Part shown: one piece after another, positions 44,843-54,546 of the stretch
How positions within the stretch are numbered: the first letter of the stretch is position 1
Layout of the letters: every line of letters starts with the position of its first letter
From: Caulobacter soli
Lineage (GTDB): Bacteria > Pseudomonadota > Alphaproteobacteria > Caulobacterales > Caulobacteraceae
Length of the DNA: 64,000 nt
NCBI RefSeq assembly: GCF_011045195.1
Contig: NZ_CP049199.1
Coordinates: 2,976,001 to 3,040,000 of the forward strand
Direction of reading: 5' to 3'
Translations under genes and position numbers: made by a program
The notes under the pieces: model-generated
Seen by the model: the letters and a program-made list of their open reading frames with translations, nothing else
Told to the model about the DNA's origin: nothing
The model's database searches: none

Positions 44843-46336
44843 CTATTGGGCGTCGAAGCCGTAGGCGTGGCGCATGATCTGGTAGATGTAGCTCTCCTCG
44901 ACCACGCCATGGACCAGATAGGCGCCGGGACCATCGGCGAACACGCCCACGTCCTCGCCCGAGTGGGCGCTGCTGGGCAGATTGGCCAGGGCCTGCTGGT
45001 GGTAGTCGATATCGTCGGTGTCTTCCTTGGACGGATCGGCGCGCAGGTTGTTCCCTTCCGTGCCGCCCGGGCCGGTGGCGAAGCTCAGCACCGTGTAGGG
45101 CTTGCCGTCGCCGGCCAGGATCGGTTCGCCCTCGTTGCCCGCCAGGCCCAGGATCGGGGCGTTGCGGTTGGCGTAGCCCGAGATCACCAGGCCGTGGCTG
45201 TGGTCGGCGGTGACGATGACCAGGGTGTCGTCCAGGTTCACCTTGGCCAGCACCGCCGAGATCGCCTTGGAGAACTCGACCGTCTCGGAGAGGGTCCGCT
45301 TGGCGTTGTTGAGGTGGCTGCCCATGTCGATCTTGCCGCCCTCGACCAGCAGGAAATAGCCCTTCGGGTTCTGGGACAGCAGGTCGACGGCCTTGGTCGC
45401 CATGGCCGCCAGGGTCGGCACGCCCTCGCCCAGCACCGGGCGCTCGACTTCGTAGGGCAGGTGTTCGGTGGCGAACAGGCCCAGCACCGGACCGGTCTTG
45501 GTCGGATCCAGCGCCGCCAGTTGGGCGTCGGTGGTGACATAGGCCGCGTTCGGGGTCTTCAGCCATTCGGCGGTCAGGTCGCGGCCGTCGGCGCGCTTGC
45601 CGTCCTTAGCTTCGGGCAGGAAGCGCGAGCGCCCGCCCCCGAACGCCACGTCCAGACGGATGGCGGCCGGGGCCTCGACCAGCTGACGCGCGATGTCGAT
45701 GCAGCCAGCGGCCAGGGCGTCGCTGGGCATGTCGCCGTCGCCTTCCCAGTCGCGATAGGCGGTGTGGGCGTAGGTGCCGGCCGGGGTGGCGTGGGTGATG
45801 CGGGTGGTGGTCACCGCGCCGGCCGACAGGCCGTGGGCCTTGGCCAGCTCGGCGATCGTCTCGACGCGATTTCCGGCTTCGGCGGCGCAGCTTTCCGGCT
45901 TGGCCGCGCCCGTCAGGCCGATGACCTTGTTGCGGGTCTTCACGCCAGTGGTGATGGCGGTGATGCCGGCGGCGCTGTCGGTGACCTGGGTGTCGTGGCT
46001 GTAGGTCTTGGACAGAGCGGTCCAGGGCAACTTCTCGAATGACAGGCTGTTGCTCTCGCCGTCGACGCCGCGCTGTTGGCCTTCATAGATGCGGCCGGCG
46101 GTCACGGTGGAAATGCCCATGCCGTCACCCAGGAACAGGATGACGTTCTTGGCCTTGCCGGTGCGAGGATTGACGGTCAGGGCCTTGGCCAGAGCCGCCT
46201 GGCCCGCCTGATAATAGGCGTCGGCCGGGGCGGCGTTGGTCACGGGAGCCGGCTTAGCGGCGGGCTTGGGCGCGGCGTGTGCCGTGGCCGACAGGGCGAC
46301 GAGGGCGGCGGCGAGAAACAGGGAAGCGCGGGTCAC
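44843..46336 (-). CDS. Alkaline phosphatase (PhoA family)
   Basis: 497 residues. A signal peptide (MTRASLFLAAALVALSATAH, cut after AHA) sends it to the periplasm. The metal-dependent core has NVILFLGDGMGISTVTAGR, the phospho-Ser in VTDSAAGITAITTGV, EGGKIDMGSHLNNA and VTADHSHGLVISGY. It releases phosphate from monoesters. The GTG at 46336 has GGAG five bases upstream and gives a clean signal peptide; a TTG at 46351 is the alternative. No Pho box was confirmed. Confidence 0.92.
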   Translation of the reverse strand: MTRASLFLAAALVALSATAHAAPKPAAKPAPVTNAAPADAYYQAGQAALAKALTVNPRTGKAKNVILFLGDGMGISTVTAGRIYEGQQRGVDGESNSLSFEKLPWTALSKTYSHDTQVTDSAAGITAITTGVKTRNKVIGLTGAAKPESCAAEAGNRVETIAELAKAHGLSAGAVTTTRITHATPAGTYAHTAYRDWEGDGDMPSDALAAGCIDIARQLVEAPAAIRLDVAFGGGRSRFLPEAKDGKRADGRDLTAEWLKTPNAAYVTTDAQLAALDPTKTGPVLGLFATEHLPYEVERPVLGEGVPTLAAMATKAVDLLSQNPKGYFLLVEGGKIDMGSHLNNAKRTLSETVEFSKAISAVLAKVNLDDTLVIVTADHSHGLVISGYANRNAPILGLAGNEGEPILAGDGKPYTVLSFATGPGGTEGNNLRADPSKEDTDDIDYHQQALANLPSSAHSGEDVGVFADGPGAYLVHGVVEESYIYQIMRHAYGFDAQ

Positions 46337-46444
46337 GGGGAGCTCCAGCAAGGACGTCGGACGTCCTGTGCTGAAGTTTCATGACAGTTCTTCGAGCGGT
46401 CGCTTCGAAAGCCCTGCGTCCTTCGAGGCCCTCTGCGCGGGCGC

Positions 46445-47476
46445 CTAGGGCCGCCGCACGCGCCAGGCGAAGGCCGTGGCGGTGGCCAGCAGGATCGCCG
46501 CCCCGGCCTGGTGCAGCACGCCCAAGGCCAGCGGCACGGCCGTCATCAGGGTCCAGATTCCCAGCCCCGCCTGCACGCAGACCACCCCGACCAGCACGAA
46601 GGCCACCAGCTTGGCCTCCTGCGGCAGGCGACGCGAGCGGCTGGCGGCCACGCCCACCACGATGGCGGCGACGAACAGGGCGTAGGCCATCAACCGGTGG
46701 TGCAACTGCACCGCGCCCTGGCTGTGGGCGATCGTGCCCCAGAAGCCGTGGCCGGCGTATTCGGCCGGGATCAGCGCGCCGTTCATCAGCGGCCAGTCGT
46801 TATAGACGAGCCCCGCGTCGTTGCCGGCCACCAGGGCGCCCAGAAGGCTCTGGAAGAACACCGCGGCGAGGAAACCCAGGGCCCAGCCGCGCCAGTCGGT
46901 GCGCTCTTCGATGCGCGGCGAACCGGACCAGGCGTCCAAGGCGGTCCACACCAGGGCGATGAACAGCACCAGGGCCAGGCCCAGGTGGGTCATCAGCCGC
47001 TCCGGAGCCACCGAAACCCGCTCGGACAGGCCGCTGGACACCATCCACCAGCCGACCAGCCCTTGCAGGCCGCCCAGGCCGAACAGCACGGCGCACCGCC
47101 AGATCAGGCGGCGCGGGATCATCCGGCGGATCAGGAAGAACACGAACGGCAGGGCGAACACCATGCCGACCAGACGGCCCAGCAGCCGGTGCGCCCACTC
47201 CCACCAGAAGATGCCCTTGTAGGCCTCCAGCGTCATGCCGGCGTTGACCAGCTTGTACTGCGGGATCTTCTTGTAGAGCTCGAAATTGGCCCGCCAGGCC
47301 TCGTCCGACATCGGCGGCAGCGCGCCCATGATCGGCTTCCATTGGGTGATCGACAGGCCGGAGTCCGTGAGGCGCGTCGCGCCCCCGACCACCACCATGC
47401 CAAACACCAGGACAGCCACGGCGAACAGCCAGATGGCCACGGGTCTCGAACGATCGGAACGCAAGAAGGACGTCAT
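46445..47476 (-). CDS. ctaA: Heme A synthase (COX15/CtaA)
   Basis: 343 residues with eight membrane helices. It oxidises heme O to heme A for aa3-type cytochrome oxidase. The type 2 alphaproteobacterial layout is clear: [34 protein letters not shown] with heme His, [42 protein letters not shown] and [22 protein letters not shown] for the second His pair. ATG 47476 is chosen; the preceding open frame overlaps an antisense region. Confidence 0.95.
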   Translation of the reverse strand: MTSFLRSDRSRPVAIWLFAVAVLVFGMVVVGGATRLTDSGLSITQWKPIMGALPPMSDEAWRANFELYKKIPQYKLVNAGMTLEAYKGIFWWEWAHRLLGRLVGMVFALPFVFFLIRRMIPRRLIWRCAVLFGLGGLQGLVGWWMVSSGLSERVSVAPERLMTHLGLALVLFIALVWTALDAWSGSPRIEERTDWRGWALGFLAAVFFQSLLGALVAGNDAGLVYNDWPLMNGALIPAEYAGHGFWGTIAHSQGAVQLHHRLMAYALFVAAIVVGVAASRSRRLPQEAKLVAFVLVGVVCVQAGLGIWTLMTAVPLALGVLHQAGAAILLATATAFAWRVRRP

Positions 47477-47617
47477 GACAGCCGGTAAAAACGTCAGTTG
47501 GGGGCCGAAATACGGCGAAGCCTTGCCGTACGCCTGCCGCGCGCTCGCGTCCATGGCCCATGACGCGTAAGGCGGCGCGTGCGATGATGCGACGAGCTTC
47601 GGGGGTTGGAGAACATA

Positions 47618-47881
47618 ATGAGCGGGGTTGGCGTGTTCGTGGCCGTGGTGATCGGCATCCTGGCCGGCTGGGTGGCCGACCTGACGCTGGCCCGCCGCCA
47701 CAGCCTTTTCACCAAGCTCTTGATCGGCGTCGTCGGTTCGTTCATCGGAACCTTCATCGCCCAGCGGCTGGACCTGCGGTTCGACGGCTTCCTCGGCAGC
47801 CTGCTGGTCTCCAGCGTGGGCGCGATCTTCTTCCTGGCCGTTCTCGGCATCGTATCCAGCGTCTTCCGGAGACCCGCTTGA
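47618..47881 (+). CDS. GlsB/YeaQ/YmgE-family small membrane protein
   Basis: 87 residues with three predicted membrane helices: [36 protein letters not shown] and [20 protein letters not shown]. The Gly-rich repeats match the transglycosylase-associated family, often stress-induced. Role unknown. ATG 47618 has GGAG upstream. The next gene starts at a TTG overlapping its stop. Confidence 0.87.
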   Translation: MSGVGVFVAVVIGILAGWVADLTLARRHSLFTKLLIGVVGSFIGTFIAQRLDLRFDGFLGSLLVSSVGAIFFLAVLGIVSSVFRRPA

Positions 47882-48105
47882 GCGCTCCCCTTATTCCCGC
47901 TCGCCTGCGCAAGCTGATCGGCGGGATCGGCATCATGGTGTTCCTGGGCGTCTGGATCTGGGCCTTCACCAGCCTCTACGACTACCTGCCCAACAATCGC
48001 GCCGTGCACCTGATCTATTTCGTGATCGCCGGCATGGGCTGGGGCCTGCCGCTGATGCCGCTGATGTCGTGGATGGGCAAGGCGGACAAGCCGATCGGAC
48101 GCTAG
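47878..48105 (+). CDS. DUF2842-family small membrane protein
   Basis: 75 residues with two membrane helices: [20 protein letters not shown] and [19 protein letters not shown], ending [13 protein letters not shown]. The pattern is that of DUF2842, an alphaproteobacterial protein of unknown function. Its TTG start (TTGA) overlaps the stop of the GlsB-like gene and GGAG is eight bases upstream, which shows translational coupling. Confidence 0.82.
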   Translation: MSAPLIPARLRKLIGGIGIMVFLGVWIWAFTSLYDYLPNNRAVHLIYFVIAGMGWGLPLMPLMSWMGKADKPIGR

Positions 48106-48115
48106 AGGCTCACGG

Positions 48116-48231
48116 ACTTGCCCCCACCTGGCGGCTTCGCCGCCTGTCCGCCCCCATAGGGGGCGAAGGCTTGGAGCGCCTCTTCCCCCTCTGGGGGAAG
48201 ACGATCGCGAAGCGATCCGTAGGGGGCAAGT
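48116..48231. repeat. Palindromic intergenic element, copy 1 (116 bp, 10-base terminal inverted repeats)
   Basis: Starts ACTTGCCCCC and ends GGGGGCAAGT, exact inverted ends. Inside are GGCGGCTTCGCCGCC, a CCGCCCCCATAGGGGGCG hairpin, CTTCCCCCTCTGGGGGAAG and GATCGCGAAGCGATC. A second copy in the opposite orientation lies at 63471-63589. It contains no coding frame and resembles a MITE or extended REP element. Confidence 0.75.
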
Positions 48232-48287
48232 GATCGCCGACATCCACGTAGAGCGTCTGCTTCCCAAGCAGAATGTCGGAAACGAAA

Positions 48288-48311
48288 AAGGCCGCCCCGG
48301 AGGGCGGCCTT
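48288..48311 (-). terminator. Bidirectional-looking terminator after tRNA-Pro (GGG)
   Basis: A 10-base-pair stem AAGGCCGCCC/GGGCGGCCTT with a CGGA loop is followed on the minus strand by TTTTT-type sequence (CCTTTTTCG). It lies 37 bases downstream of tRNA-Pro in its direction. Confidence 0.65.
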
Positions 48312-48347
48312 TCCACTCTTCCGGTCTCCAATCCCCACGGGGAGGAA

Positions 48348-48424
<77 letters not shown>

Positions 48425-48498
48425 ATCCGGAAGGAGCGCCCTTATAGGTGCGGCTTTCTCCGGGGGCAATGGGATTCCTGAGCGATTTTCAGCGCCCC

Positions 48499-48930
48499 TC
48501 AGGCGCCCCGCAAAAGCCCGTCCAGCCGGGCTTTGACGGCCTGCAGGTCGCCCAGCGCCATCACCAGCCGCCCCCGCGCTTCGTCGGCCAGCTCGCTCCG
48601 CGGAGACGAATCGACGGCCGCGGCGACGGTCAGGACGTCCAGCGAGGCCGAGCCGTTGTCGCCCAGGCCCGCGGCGATCACGTGGGTGAGGCCCTGCTCG
48701 CGGTGCAGCTTCTGCACACCCTTGATGGTGTAGCCCTCGGCGTGCAGCAGGGCGCGCACGCCGCTCAGCACGGCGATGTCCTGCGGGCGGTAGAACCGCC
48801 GCCCGCCGGCCCGTTTCATCGGGCGAATGAACGAGAACTTGGTTTCCCAGAAACGCAGGACGTGCTGCGGCACGCCCAGCTCGTCGGCGGCTTCGGAAAT
48901 CGTGCGGAAGGCGTTGGGCCCCTTCGCCAC
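48499..48930 (-). CDS. MerR-family transcriptional regulator
   Basis: 143 residues. MerR winged helix at the N-terminus: [55 protein letters not shown]. The coiled C-terminus carries no metal-binding Cys. This gene follows ihfA in most alphaproteobacteria and is often just called MerR family protein next to himA. Target unknown. Confidence 0.9.
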   Translation of the reverse strand: MAKGPNAFRTISEAADELGVPQHVLRFWETKFSFIRPMKRAGGRRFYRPQDIAVLSGVRALLHAEGYTIKGVQKLHREQGLTHVIAAGLGDNGSASLDVLTVAAAVDSSPRSELADEARGRLVMALGDLQAVKARLDGLLRGA

Positions 48931-48943
48931 CGCATGATGCCCC

Positions 48944-49246
48944 TTAGCCGCCCAAGGCGCGGTCGATTCGCGCCTTCATGACTTGCGAGGCCCGGAAACC
49001 GATCACCCGGCGGGGCTCGATCTCGGCCGGCTCGCCGGTCTTGGGATTGCGACCCATGCGGGCCCGCTTGTCACGCACCTGGAAGACGCCGAAGCCGGAA
49101 AGCTTGACCGTCTCACCCTGCTCCAGCGCCTCGGCGACCAGATCCAGGGTGCGTTCGACCAGGCCCGCGCAGTCCTGGCGGGTCAGACCGACTTCTTCGT
49201 GGACCGCCTCACAGAGATCGGCCCGGGTCAATGTCGCGCCTTTCAT
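48944..49246 (-). CDS. ihfA: Integration host factor alpha subunit
   Basis: 100 residues. [20 protein letters not shown] starts the helical dimer part; [20 protein letters not shown] and [16 protein letters not shown] form the DNA-bending arms. It pairs with the beta subunit and bends DNA at sigma-54 promoters, phage sites and the replication origin. It is upstream of the merR gene, 13 bases apart. Confidence 0.96.
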   Translation of the reverse strand: MKGATLTRADLCEAVHEEVGLTRQDCAGLVERTLDLVAEALEQGETVKLSGFGVFQVRDKRARMGRNPKTGEPAEIEPRRVIGFRASQVMKARIDRALGG

Positions 49247-49434
49247 GACGCCCCCTTACGCTTGATTGACAAACCCCAGAGCGCGCGCGTCAGACAGGGT
49301 CGAGCCCCGTGTTTCTGCAACGCGCTCTCATCAACTCAAGCCTGCATGCCGTGATTATCGCATGGAGTCAAAGGCTGAGCGCCAAGACTTGAGACGATAG
49401 CGCAAGCTAGCGGCTGAAAACGGCCAAGCTTTGG

Positions 49435-50412
49435 TTAAAGGCGCACCACGCAGGCGCCCCAGGTCAATCCGCCGCCCATCGCCTCGAGCAGCAGCAGCTG
49501 TCCCGGCTTGATCCGGCCGTCGGCGATTCCCTGGGCGAAGGCCAGGGGGATCGAGGCGGCCGAGGTGTTGGCGTGCAAGGCGACCGTCGAGATCACCTTG
49601 TCCTCGTCGATGCCGCAGCGATGGGCCACGCCGGCCAGGATCCGCTGGTTGGCCTGGTGCGGGATGAACCAGTCGACTTCGGGGACGGTGACTCCCGCCA
49701 TCTCCGCCGCGGCGAAGATGGCCTCGGAGATGTTGATCACCGCGTGCTTGAACACCTGGTTGCCCAGCATGCGCAGCTTGCCGACCGTGCCCGTCGTCGA
49801 CGGACCGCCGTCGACATACAGCAGCTCCTGCTTGGTGCCGTCGGCGCGCAGGGCGAAACCCAAGACGCCTTGGTCAGCCGTGGTCCCCTGCCCTTCGCGC
49901 GGCTCCAGCACCACCGCGCCGGCCCCGTCGCCGAACAGCACGCAGGTGCCGCGGTCGGTCCAGTCCATCAGCCGGGTCATGGCCTCGGCCCCGATCACCA
50001 GGGCGCACTTGGCGTGCCCCCGGGCCACGAAGCCGTCGGCGACGCTCAACGCGTAGACGAAGCCCGAGCACACGGCCTGGACGTCGAAGGCGATGCCGAT
50101 CGGCGCGCCCAGCTTGCGCTGGACGATGGTGGCCGTGGCCGGAAAGGTCATGTCCGGCGTGGTGGTGGCCACGATGATCAGGTCGACGTCGGCGGCGGTC
50201 TTGCCGGCCTTCTCCAGCGCCTGCTGGGCGGCGCGGAACGCCAGGTCCGAAACCGGCTGGTCGTCGGCCACCTTGTGGCGCTGGCGGATGCCGGTGCGTT
50301 CGACGATCCACTCGTCGCTGGTGTCCACCGTCTCGGCCAGCTGGCTGTTGGTGACCACATTGTCAGGCAGATAGGCCCCGACGCCGGTGACGGCGCTACG
50401 TATCAAGCTCAC
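49435..50412 (-). CDS. fabH: 3-oxoacyl-ACP synthase III
   Basis: 325 residues. It starts fatty acid synthesis by condensing acetyl-CoA with malonyl-ACP. The Cys nucleophile is in FDVQAVCSGFVYALSVAD; His is in FIPHQANQRILAGVAHRCG; ALHANTSAASIPLAFAQG holds the catalytic Asn. The GTG start overlaps the plsX stop (GTGA), so translation is coupled in the plsX-fabH pair. Confidence 0.96.
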   Translation of the reverse strand: MSLIRSAVTGVGAYLPDNVVTNSQLAETVDTSDEWIVERTGIRQRHKVADDQPVSDLAFRAAQQALEKAGKTAADVDLIIVATTTPDMTFPATATIVQRKLGAPIGIAFDVQAVCSGFVYALSVADGFVARGHAKCALVIGAEAMTRLMDWTDRGTCVLFGDGAGAVVLEPREGQGTTADQGVLGFALRADGTKQELLYVDGGPSTTGTVGKLRMLGNQVFKHAVINISEAIFAAAEMAGVTVPEVDWFIPHQANQRILAGVAHRCGIDEDKVISTVALHANTSAASIPLAFAQGIADGRIKPGQLLLLEAMGGGLTWGACVVRL

Positions 50413-51497
50413 TCGGAAGCTCCCTGGCCTTCGGCGCCCGACGCGCCTCCGGTCCCTTCTTCTGCACCCGACTTGAGGCCGGTTTCGGTCAGACGTTTCA
50501 GGTTACGATCGATTTCCGCCGAAAAGTCGCTGCGCGCAAGATCGACGGCCACGCGTATCGCCGAGGCGTAGCCGATGGCGTCCGCGCCGCCGTGACTCTT
50601 GACCACGATGCCGTTCAGACCCAGCAGCGGTCCGCCATTGACCCGGCCCGGGTCCAGGCGTCGGCGCATCTTCTTCAGCGCGCCCGAGGCGATCACCGCG
50701 CCCAGCATGGCCAGCGGACCGGAGGTGAAGGTGGACCGGATCTCGGCGGCGAAGAAGCGGGCCAGCCCTTCGGCGGTCTTCAGGGCGACATTGCCGGTGA
50801 AGCCGTCGGTGACGACCACGTCGACCGTGCCCTTGGCGATGTCGGTGCCTTCGACGAAGCCGCGATAGTCGAAGTCCAGCTTGGTCTCCTTGAGGATGGC
50901 GTGCGCCTCGCGCACCTCCTCATGGCCCTTCTGGTCCTCGGACCCGACATTGAGCAGGCCCACGGTCGGGCGCTGCGAGCCGTGCACCGCGTGGTGGAAG
51001 GCCGCGCCCATGATCGCGAACTCGAGCAGCTGCTTGGCGTCGCTCTCGACATTGGCGCCGACGTCCAGCACGGCCGAGACGCCGGTCATGGTCGGCCAGC
51101 TGGCCACGATCGCCGGGCGCTCCAGATTGGCCCCCATGCGCAGGATCAGCTTGGAGATCGCCATCAGGGCGCCGGTGTTGCCGGCCGAGACGCAGGCGGC
51201 GGCCTCATTGTTGCGGATCGCCTCGACCGCGTTCCACAGGCTGGTGCCCTTGCCCCGGCGCATGGCCTGGGCGGGCTTCTCCTCCATCGAGATGGCCTTG
51301 TCGGTGTGGCGCACTTCGCTGACGGCGCGCGCGTCGGGCGACTTGGCCAACTGGGCGTTCAGTTGGGTCTCGTCGCCGTGCAGCAGGAAGCGGACGTCGG
51401 GAAGACTCTTGGCGGCCAGCGCCACGGCGGGCACGATCACGGACGGGCCGTGATCCCCGCCCATGGCGTCGATCGAAATGACTACGGGTTGAGGCAC
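50409..51497 (-). CDS. plsX: Phosphate acyltransferase PlsX
   Basis: 362 residues. It makes acyl phosphate from acyl-ACP for phospholipid synthesis, at the membrane face. VISIDAMGGDHGPSVIVPA and SMEEKPAQAMRRGKGTSLWN are typical, followed by AACVSAGNTGALMAISK, LDVGANVESDAKQLLEFA and VVTDGFTGNVALKTAEG. The C-terminus is a Gly/Glu/Ala-rich tail. Directly upstream of fabH. Confidence 0.96.
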   Translation of the reverse strand: MPQPVVISIDAMGGDHGPSVIVPAVALAAKSLPDVRFLLHGDETQLNAQLAKSPDARAVSEVRHTDKAISMEEKPAQAMRRGKGTSLWNAVEAIRNNEAAACVSAGNTGALMAISKLILRMGANLERPAIVASWPTMTGVSAVLDVGANVESDAKQLLEFAIMGAAFHHAVHGSQRPTVGLLNVGSEDQKGHEEVREAHAILKETKLDFDYRGFVEGTDIAKGTVDVVVTDGFTGNVALKTAEGLARFFAAEIRSTFTSGPLAMLGAVIASGALKKMRRRLDPGRVNGGPLLGLNGIVVKSHGGADAIGYASAIRVAVDLARSDFSAEIDRNLKRLTETGLKSGAEEGTGGASGAEGQGASE

Positions 51498-51609
51498 GAG
51501 GCGCTATCGGCTCCTGAAAGCGGCGCACCGCCCATTCAAAGGTGACGCGGCAAGGCGGCGGGACGATACAGCCGCGAGAATATCACGCAAGCGGAAGGAG
51601 ACGGCCATT

Positions 51610-52161
51610 TCAGCCCCCTTCCCCTCCAGTGTCGGGGTCGCTCTTCAGCTTTTTCAACGCGGCGAAGGGCGAAAGGTCCACCGGTTCGACCGGAGGCTGG
51701 AAAACCGCGCCCGGCTTGCGGGGGAACGGATCCAGCTCCAGGGCCAGGTGCTCGATCACATAGCCGGAGACGTCGATGGTCTCGCCCTCCAGCACGTCCG
51801 GCGGATCGTCGCCCTCGGGATCGAGCGCCAGGTCGCCGTTCTCGTCGGGCGAACTGTTCTCGCTGTCGGCCGGCAGGACGCGGACCGAGAACCGCGATTC
51901 GATCGGCTCCTCGAACTCCTCGGCCGAAACGCCGCACAGTTGGACGACGCGAGCGCGGATCAGGCCCGAGATCTCGGCGCCGTCCAGCCAGGGACGCAGG
52001 AACACCTCGGCGTCCAGAGATTCCAGGGACACCAGGTTCAGGGTCTTGGCGATGTCCGCGCGCTCGGCGGCGTTCGGCTCGAAGCGCAGATCTAGGCCGC
52101 TACGGCCCATCCGGCCCAGGGTGACGCTGTAAGGCCAGGGATTGATCACGCCTTCGGCCAT
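51610..52161 (-). CDS. DUF177 / YceD-family protein
   Basis: 183 residues. NPWPYSVTLGRMGRSGLDL is the conserved start, and an acidic middle (DENGDLALDPEGDDPPDVLE) precedes DVSGYVIEHLALELDPFPR and FAALKKLKSD. YceD usually sits before rpmF and has an rRNA role; here rpmF is absent and plsX follows after about 110 bases. It overlaps the upstream bc1 chaperone gene by 16 bases. Confidence 0.9.
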   Translation of the reverse strand: MAEGVINPWPYSVTLGRMGRSGLDLRFEPNAAERADIAKTLNLVSLESLDAEVFLRPWLDGAEISGLIRARVVQLCGVSAEEFEEPIESRFSVRVLPADSENSSPDENGDLALDPEGDDPPDVLEGETIDVSGYVIEHLALELDPFPRKPGAVFQPPVEPVDLSPFAALKKLKSDPDTGGEGG

Positions 52162-52676
52162 TGGGCCTCTCCTTGCAGCAGGGTCTCGAGCGGTTGCGCC
52201 GCCAGTTGGTCACGCGCGGCGACCACATAGTCCGTCAGGGCCGCCACGTCGCCCTCGCCGCGCTCCTCGAAGGCCGTGCGGGCCAGGGCGGCGCTCAGCA
52301 CCGAGCGGTCGGGCAAGGCGTTGGCCGCTTCGTCGAACGCCTTCAGGCGGCCATAGGCGGCGCCGACCAGCTTCTTCATCTTCTTGCCGACCGCGGTGTC
52401 GGACACGCCGATCTCGCGGAAGGCGTCGTCCAGGCCGCGCGTATAGGCGTTGAAGGTCTCCTGCGAGACCTCGGCGGCCGACTCGCCCTGGGCTTTCAGC
52501 CGCTCCAGCAGCAGGGCCACGTGCAGGGTGAACAGCTCGAACCGTCCCTCCATCGAGTCGTGCACGCCCATCCGAGCGTAGAACGCCGGCGAGCGGGCCT
52601 GAGCCACCGCCGAGGCGTACAGTTTGCCCCCCGCCGCCTTGGCGGGCCTGGGTTTGAGCAGCCGGTCCAGAAACAT
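52146..52676 (-). CDS. Ubiquinol-cytochrome c chaperone (CBP3/UQCC1 family)
   Basis: 176 residues of the CBP3 family. MFLDRLLKPRPAKAAGGKLY and YARMGVHDSMEGRFELFTLH are followed by LERLKAQG, QETFNAYTRGLDDAFREIGV, SDTAVGKKMKKLVGAAYGR and a helical end. In mitochondria CBP3 helps cytochrome b assemble into the bc1 complex; bacterial members likely do the same. ATG 52676 fits; ORF-upstream residues are not conserved. Confidence 0.92.
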   Translation of the reverse strand: MFLDRLLKPRPAKAAGGKLYASAVAQARSPAFYARMGVHDSMEGRFELFTLHVALLLERLKAQGESAAEVSQETFNAYTRGLDDAFREIGVSDTAVGKKMKKLVGAAYGRLKAFDEAANALPDRSVLSAALARTAFEERGEGDVAALTDYVVAARDQLAAQPLETLLQGEAQWPKA

Positions 52677-52797
52677 CACTTCGCCTCGATTTCGCCGCGA
52701 CACGGAACTAGTTAGCCGTTCGATCCACGCGGACCATTGAACTAAGCCCGCGCGGGCGATAGGTCAAAGTCAGCCTGCTCAAGGTTTCGGAGCCTCA

Positions 52798-53286
52798 ATG
52801 TCTCGTCCCGCCGTTCTCGCCGCCGCTGTCATCGGCCTCGCCGCCGTCGCCGGGGGCTGTACGCCGCTCACGAGCTATTCGGGCTTCCAGGCCATCGAGG
52901 CCAAGCCGACCGACATGAAGATCGGCGAGGACACCAAGTCGACCGTCACCGAGAAGCTGGGCTCGCCCTCGGCCACGTCGACCTTCGACGCCAACGCCTG
53001 GTACTACATCTCGCAGACCACCGACCGCGTCGCCTTCTATCGGCCCCGCGTGATCAAGCGCGACGTCGTGGCGATCAAGTTCAACAAGGACGACGAGAAG
53101 GTCGCCTCGGTCGACACCTACACGCTGAAGGACGGCAAGGTCATCGCCTATAACGGCCATGAGACCCCGACCCGCGGCCGCGAGATGACCATCCTCGAAC
53201 AGCTGCTGGGCAACGTCGGCCGTGGCGGCATGCTGCCCAACGACGACCAGGACGTTCCGGGCAACCGCCCGCAGGACCGCCGCTAG
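52798..53286 (+). CDS. bamE: Outer membrane assembly lipoprotein BamE (SmpA/OmlA)
   Basis: 162 residues. Signal peptide with lipobox AVAGGC (Cys at about 21). The SmpA/OmlA domain has KIGEDTKSTVTEKLGSPSAT, FDANAWYYISQTTDRVAF and VVAIKFNKDDEKVASVDTY. BamE is part of the beta-barrel assembly machine. It has an extended C-terminal tail rich in Asn, Asp and Arg. It is divergent from the bc1 chaperone gene, as is usual in alphaproteobacteria. Confidence 0.93.
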   Translation: MSRPAVLAAAVIGLAAVAGGCTPLTSYSGFQAIEAKPTDMKIGEDTKSTVTEKLGSPSATSTFDANAWYYISQTTDRVAFYRPRVIKRDVVAIKFNKDDEKVASVDTYTLKDGKVIAYNGHETPTRGREMTILEQLLGNVGRGGMLPNDDQDVPGNRPQDRR

Positions 53287-53458
53287 GCCCACCTGACGTC
53301 GCGGGAAGCTTCACCGTACGGTCTGTTAAGATTAAGCGGCTGAATTTCCGCGACAATTTGCCCAAATATCAACGGTTTCTAAACGACGTTTCATACAATC
53401 TCCGGAAGCAAGGCTGCGGCGACGTACCCTAGCCCAGCAACTTCCGGGGGAATGACTT

Positions 53459-54031
53459 TTGAGCGCGCCCGATCTGCGTCCTTTGACGGTGCTCATCATC
53501 GACGACAACGAACCGATGCGCGAGATCATCGCCACGGTCCTGAAGTCGCTGGGCATCCGTAAGATCTTCGTGGCCAGTGACGGCGTCCAGGCGCTGAAGA
53601 TCGTCACCGAGCGCGAAATCGACATCATCTTCACCGACCTGATGATGCAGCCGGTCGACGGCCTGGCCTTCGTGCGCTGGGTGCGCACCTCGCCGGCCAG
53701 CAGCAACCCGTACACGCCGATCATCATGATCACCGGCCACGCCACCCGCGCCAGCCTGGACGAGGCCCGCATGGCCGGGGTCACCGAGTTCCTGGCCAAG
53801 CCGCTCACCGCGCGCGGCGTGCTGCACCGGGTCAACGAGGTGATCAACAATCCGCGCGACTTCGTTCGGACCGCCGCCTATTTCGGCCCCTGTCGCCGAC
53901 GCAAGATCAACCACGACTATATCGGCGAGGAACGGCGCGGCGCCGCCGCCAAGGACAGCCTGCCGCCCTTCACCGACGCCTATGGCCAGGCCGATCCCGA
54001 GCCGGTGCTCAATCCGGAAGACGTGTACTGA
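53459..54031 (+). CDS. Single-domain response regulator with conserved tail
   Basis: 190 residues. The receiver domain (about 8-130) has LIIDDNEPMRE, the phosphorylation Asp in IDIIFTDLMMQPVDG (about 60), MITGHATRASLDE and FLAKPLTARG with the conserved Lys. The tail YFGPCRRRKINHDYIGEERR is a motif often found after such receivers in Caulobacter and relatives. The output is probably protein contact. Start TTG at 53459 with GGGGGA upstream. No kinase is adjacent. Confidence 0.88.
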   Translation: MSAPDLRPLTVLIIDDNEPMREIIATVLKSLGIRKIFVASDGVQALKIVTEREIDIIFTDLMMQPVDGLAFVRWVRTSPASSNPYTPIIMITGHATRASLDEARMAGVTEFLAKPLTARGVLHRVNEVINNPRDFVRTAAYFGPCRRRKINHDYIGEERRGAAAKDSLPPFTDAYGQADPEPVLNPEDVY

Positions 54032-54179
54032 TCATAGACCGCCGGCCCGGCCGCCTGCGACAACCCGCCACATGAACGCAAGACAACGACGCGCTCTGGG
54101 AACGTTCAGACGAGGCAGCGCTTTATGGCTCCCATCGGACGCGTCGAGCGCCCGACAGAACATCGTCGGAGATTACATC

Positions 54180-54521
54180 ATGAAGCGCACTCTTCTCGCC
54201 CTGGCCGCCCTGGCCACCGTCGCCGCCGCGCCCCTGGCCGCCCAAGCCGCTCCGTGGCAGTCGGTCAACCAACGCCAAGCCAACCTTGAGCAACGCATCG
54301 ACCAAGGCGTTCGCAACGGTTCGCTGACCCGCTCGGAAGCCCAGCGCCTGCGCGGCGAGTTCCGCTCGATCAGCCGCCTGGAAGCCAGCTATCGCCGGTC
54401 GAACGGCCTGTCGATGCGCGAACGCGCCGACCTGGACGCCCGCTTCGATCGCCTGAGCCGCCAGATCCAGGTTCAGCGTCACGACCGTGACGACCGCCGC
54501 CATGACGGTCGCCGCAGCTAA
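54180..54521 (+). CDS. Small periplasmic basic protein with helical domain
   Basis: 113 residues. A signal peptide (MKRTLLALAALATVAAAPLA, cleavage after AQA) precedes a helical stretch with NQRQANLEQRIDQGVRNGSL and LTRSEAQRLRGEFRSISRLE, a pattern typical of Caulobacter periplasmic proteins resembling Spy/CpxP or DUF proteins; the C-terminus is Arg/Asp/His-rich (HDRDDRRHDGRR). Function unknown. ATG 54180 has GGAG upstream. Strong terminator follows. Confidence 0.75.
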   Translation: MKRTLLALAALATVAAAPLAAQAAPWQSVNQRQANLEQRIDQGVRNGSLTRSEAQRLRGEFRSISRLEASYRRSNGLSMRERADLDARFDRLSRQIQVQRHDRDDRRHDGRRS

Positions 54522-54546
54522 GCCGCACGACCGTCCCCAAATGAAA

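Noticed and set aside
54107..54133. GGAAC-N16 sequence before the small periplasmic protein gene
   Set aside because: The -10 position reads GCTT, too far from the EcfG consensus, and GAACGTTC is a simple palindrome here.
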